DNA from: Sitta carolinensis
Lineage: Eukaryota > Chordata > Aves > Passeriformes > Sittidae
Length of the DNA stretch: 64,000 bases
NCBI GenBank assembly: GCA_032173965.1
Contig: CM063288.1
Location: 21,177,501 to 21,241,500 of the forward strand
Reading direction: 5' to 3'
The translations under genes were made by a program, and so were the position numbers. The notes below the pieces were generated by a model. The model was not told where the DNA came from. It did not search any database and saw only the letters and a program-made list of their open reading frames with translations. Below, in pieces: positions 62,701 to 64,000 of this stretch (position 1 is the stretch's first letter; each line of letters starts with the position of its first letter).

Positions 62701-64000
62701 AGAAAGTGGAATAACTCTCCCCTCCTTTGTTTCTTTTTCATTTTTACCCAACCTCTGGTCTACTTCCCCTGTGACCTCATCTCTATGTTTTTCTCACATA
62801 TCTTGTGAGATTACTCACTCCATCCATCACCTGTGCAGTTGACACACATTTGCCTCCATGCTGAAGTCCCAAATGAGCTGTTATGTAGCACAAACCAACC
62901 CAAAGTTGCAGTCACCTACCTTGTGGCCCAGCACTGCTTAGATTTCACTCTCTTCAGGTGTGTCCTTGACAGGTGTTTTGGGCTGATCCGGACCTTCCTA
63001 CAGGGACCCAAACCCCTCAAAGCTGGTGGTCCAAGCTGAGCTCATTTGCTCCTTCCCAACAGTGCTGCCCTGAATGCCATTAAGGCACAGCATCCACCAG
63101 GAAACAGTGAGTATGAGGGAATTGCCTATGCTGCTGCAACACAAAGTGTGAAAAACAAGATCACAAATACCACTCTAATAAGGTATTCTGGATTTCTGAT
63201 ACACATTTTCTTGAGCATTTAGAGATCCCATCTCATCTCCAACAGCTGACTTTCAGTCAACATTTGCCTTGGTGTTTCTTTACCTTGTGCATAAAGACTA
63301 ACCCTTTATAAGACAGTATTCAGGCCAAAACTGCACACAAGCAAATGTCTCCTTCCTTTGTTGTGGAGTGTTTAACCGTGGTATGAATTGTGCCATAAGA
63401 AAATTACAACCATTTACTGGAATTAGCACGTTTAGAAATAGATTAGCATAGTCATAATAAGGAGATACAATTTACATACTAGAAAAGCCCATGCTTTGGG
63501 TTGTGTGCATCTGATGTAAAATAGCACTGAAATGCTGCAGCACTGGGTGGTCAGGCTGCTTGGCTGAACGAAGGGAAAAGCATGGAGGGGAGGAGGGAAA
63601 GCAAATTGTCCCCACTCCTCAGGTCAGAGCACAAAAAAATCTGCCTGCTCTGTTGCTCCACCTGAGCACCTGAACTTGATCACACTTGAGCTTCTGGGAC
63701 ACCAGTACAAACACATCCCTTAGGTGCTGGCCAGCTGATTGTTTCTCTTGAAACATCTGGCACATTAATTTTGGTATCCTTTTATTATAAGGCTGATAAA
63801 AACAGTCCAAACACTGAGGAAACCAGAAGACCCGGCCTTCTTCCACACTGACTTTGCATTCCTAGAAGGTAAACCTAGTAAAGGCAAGTCTTACCCCCAC
63901 TGCAGGAACTGAAAGAAAACCCCACATACTCCTAGTTTATATCTTTGATCCATCAGTTTTACATGTGGTGCACAGCATGACACCCATAGAATTTTACTGA
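62701..64000. other. DNA right of the CR1 copy to the window edge
   Basis: Apart from candidate exon A (63662-63861) nothing is recognised. A plus-strand open frame at 62833-63039 has no domain signature. Confidence 0.5.
63662..63861 (-). pseudogene. Candidate coding exon A of an unrecognised minus-strand gene or gene relic
   Basis: Open for 66 codons between a good acceptor (TTTACCTTCTAG at 63873-63862) and a donor (CTCAG followed by GTGGAG at 63661). It reads ECKVSVEEGRVFWFPQ... with a later DVFVLVSQKLKC segment. The frame is closed by the TAG of the acceptor itself, as expected for an exon rather than a longer random frame. It ends with two bases of a codon, which fits candidate exon B. 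I do not recognise the protein. Whether it is a live gene, a relic or chance cannot be settled here; the type 'pseudogene' is a neutral placeholder. Confidence 0.25.

Noticed and set aside
1..64000. CRISPR arrays, operons, phage or bacterial features
   Set aside because: Introns, CR1 repeats, a CpG island and a vertebrate transcription factor show this is bird nuclear DNA; no spaced short palindromic repeats were seen.

Overview
The window is vertebrate nuclear DNA. It is almost certainly from a bird, and the mobile elements lean towards a songbird. It is AT-rich with one CpG island, it has CR1 LINE fragments as its main interspersed repeat, and it carries a solo LTR with the TGTCTTGG...CCAAGACA ends typical of passerine ERV/ERVL-like LTRs. 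No Alu- or L1-type mammalian repeats were noticed.

One gene is certain: SP3, the GC-box/GT-box-binding zinc-finger transcription factor. It lies on the minus strand from a CpG-island promoter (about 46.3-48.5 kb) down to a poly(A) signal near 12.98 kb. Seven coding exons can be placed to the base from splice sites and protein similarity: 47505-47499, 47164-47040, 46862-46746, 36510-35146, 22918-22726, 16762-16566 and 14724-14408. All exon phases agree, except that the large Gln/Ser/Thr-rich exon lacks one base near 36274. That produces a stop at 36268-36270, after residue 163. With this base counted, the gene encodes about 773 residues, close to mammalian SP3 (781).

Layout from left to right. 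1-12.96 kb is intergenic DNA downstream of SP3, with one striking G-rich minisatellite at 8.69-9.19 kb. 12.96-14.41 kb is the SP3 3' UTR. 14.4-47.5 kb is the SP3 gene, whose introns carry several decayed CR1 copies and one possible hAT-type DNA transposon remnant. 46.3-48.5 kb is the CpG island, with GC boxes, a CCAAT box, a short upstream ORF and GC/GGCT simple repeats. 48.5-64 kb is DNA upstream of SP3, with a solo LTR (60.65-61.40 kb), a CR1 3' end (62.19-62.70 kb) and three phase-compatible minus-strand open segments (63.86-63.66, 60.34-60.13 and 59.84-59.74 kb). These last may be exons of an unrecognised gene or the remains of one.

The most useful second looks are the SP3 single-base frameshift (probably an assembly error, but placed so that only the long isoforms would be lost), the uORF/GGCT-repeat arrangement in the SP3 5' UTR, the 21-T tract at the acceptor of the zinc-finger 1/2 exon, the minisatellite full of consensus splice-donor-like motifs, and the candidate exon chain at 59.7-63.9 kb.
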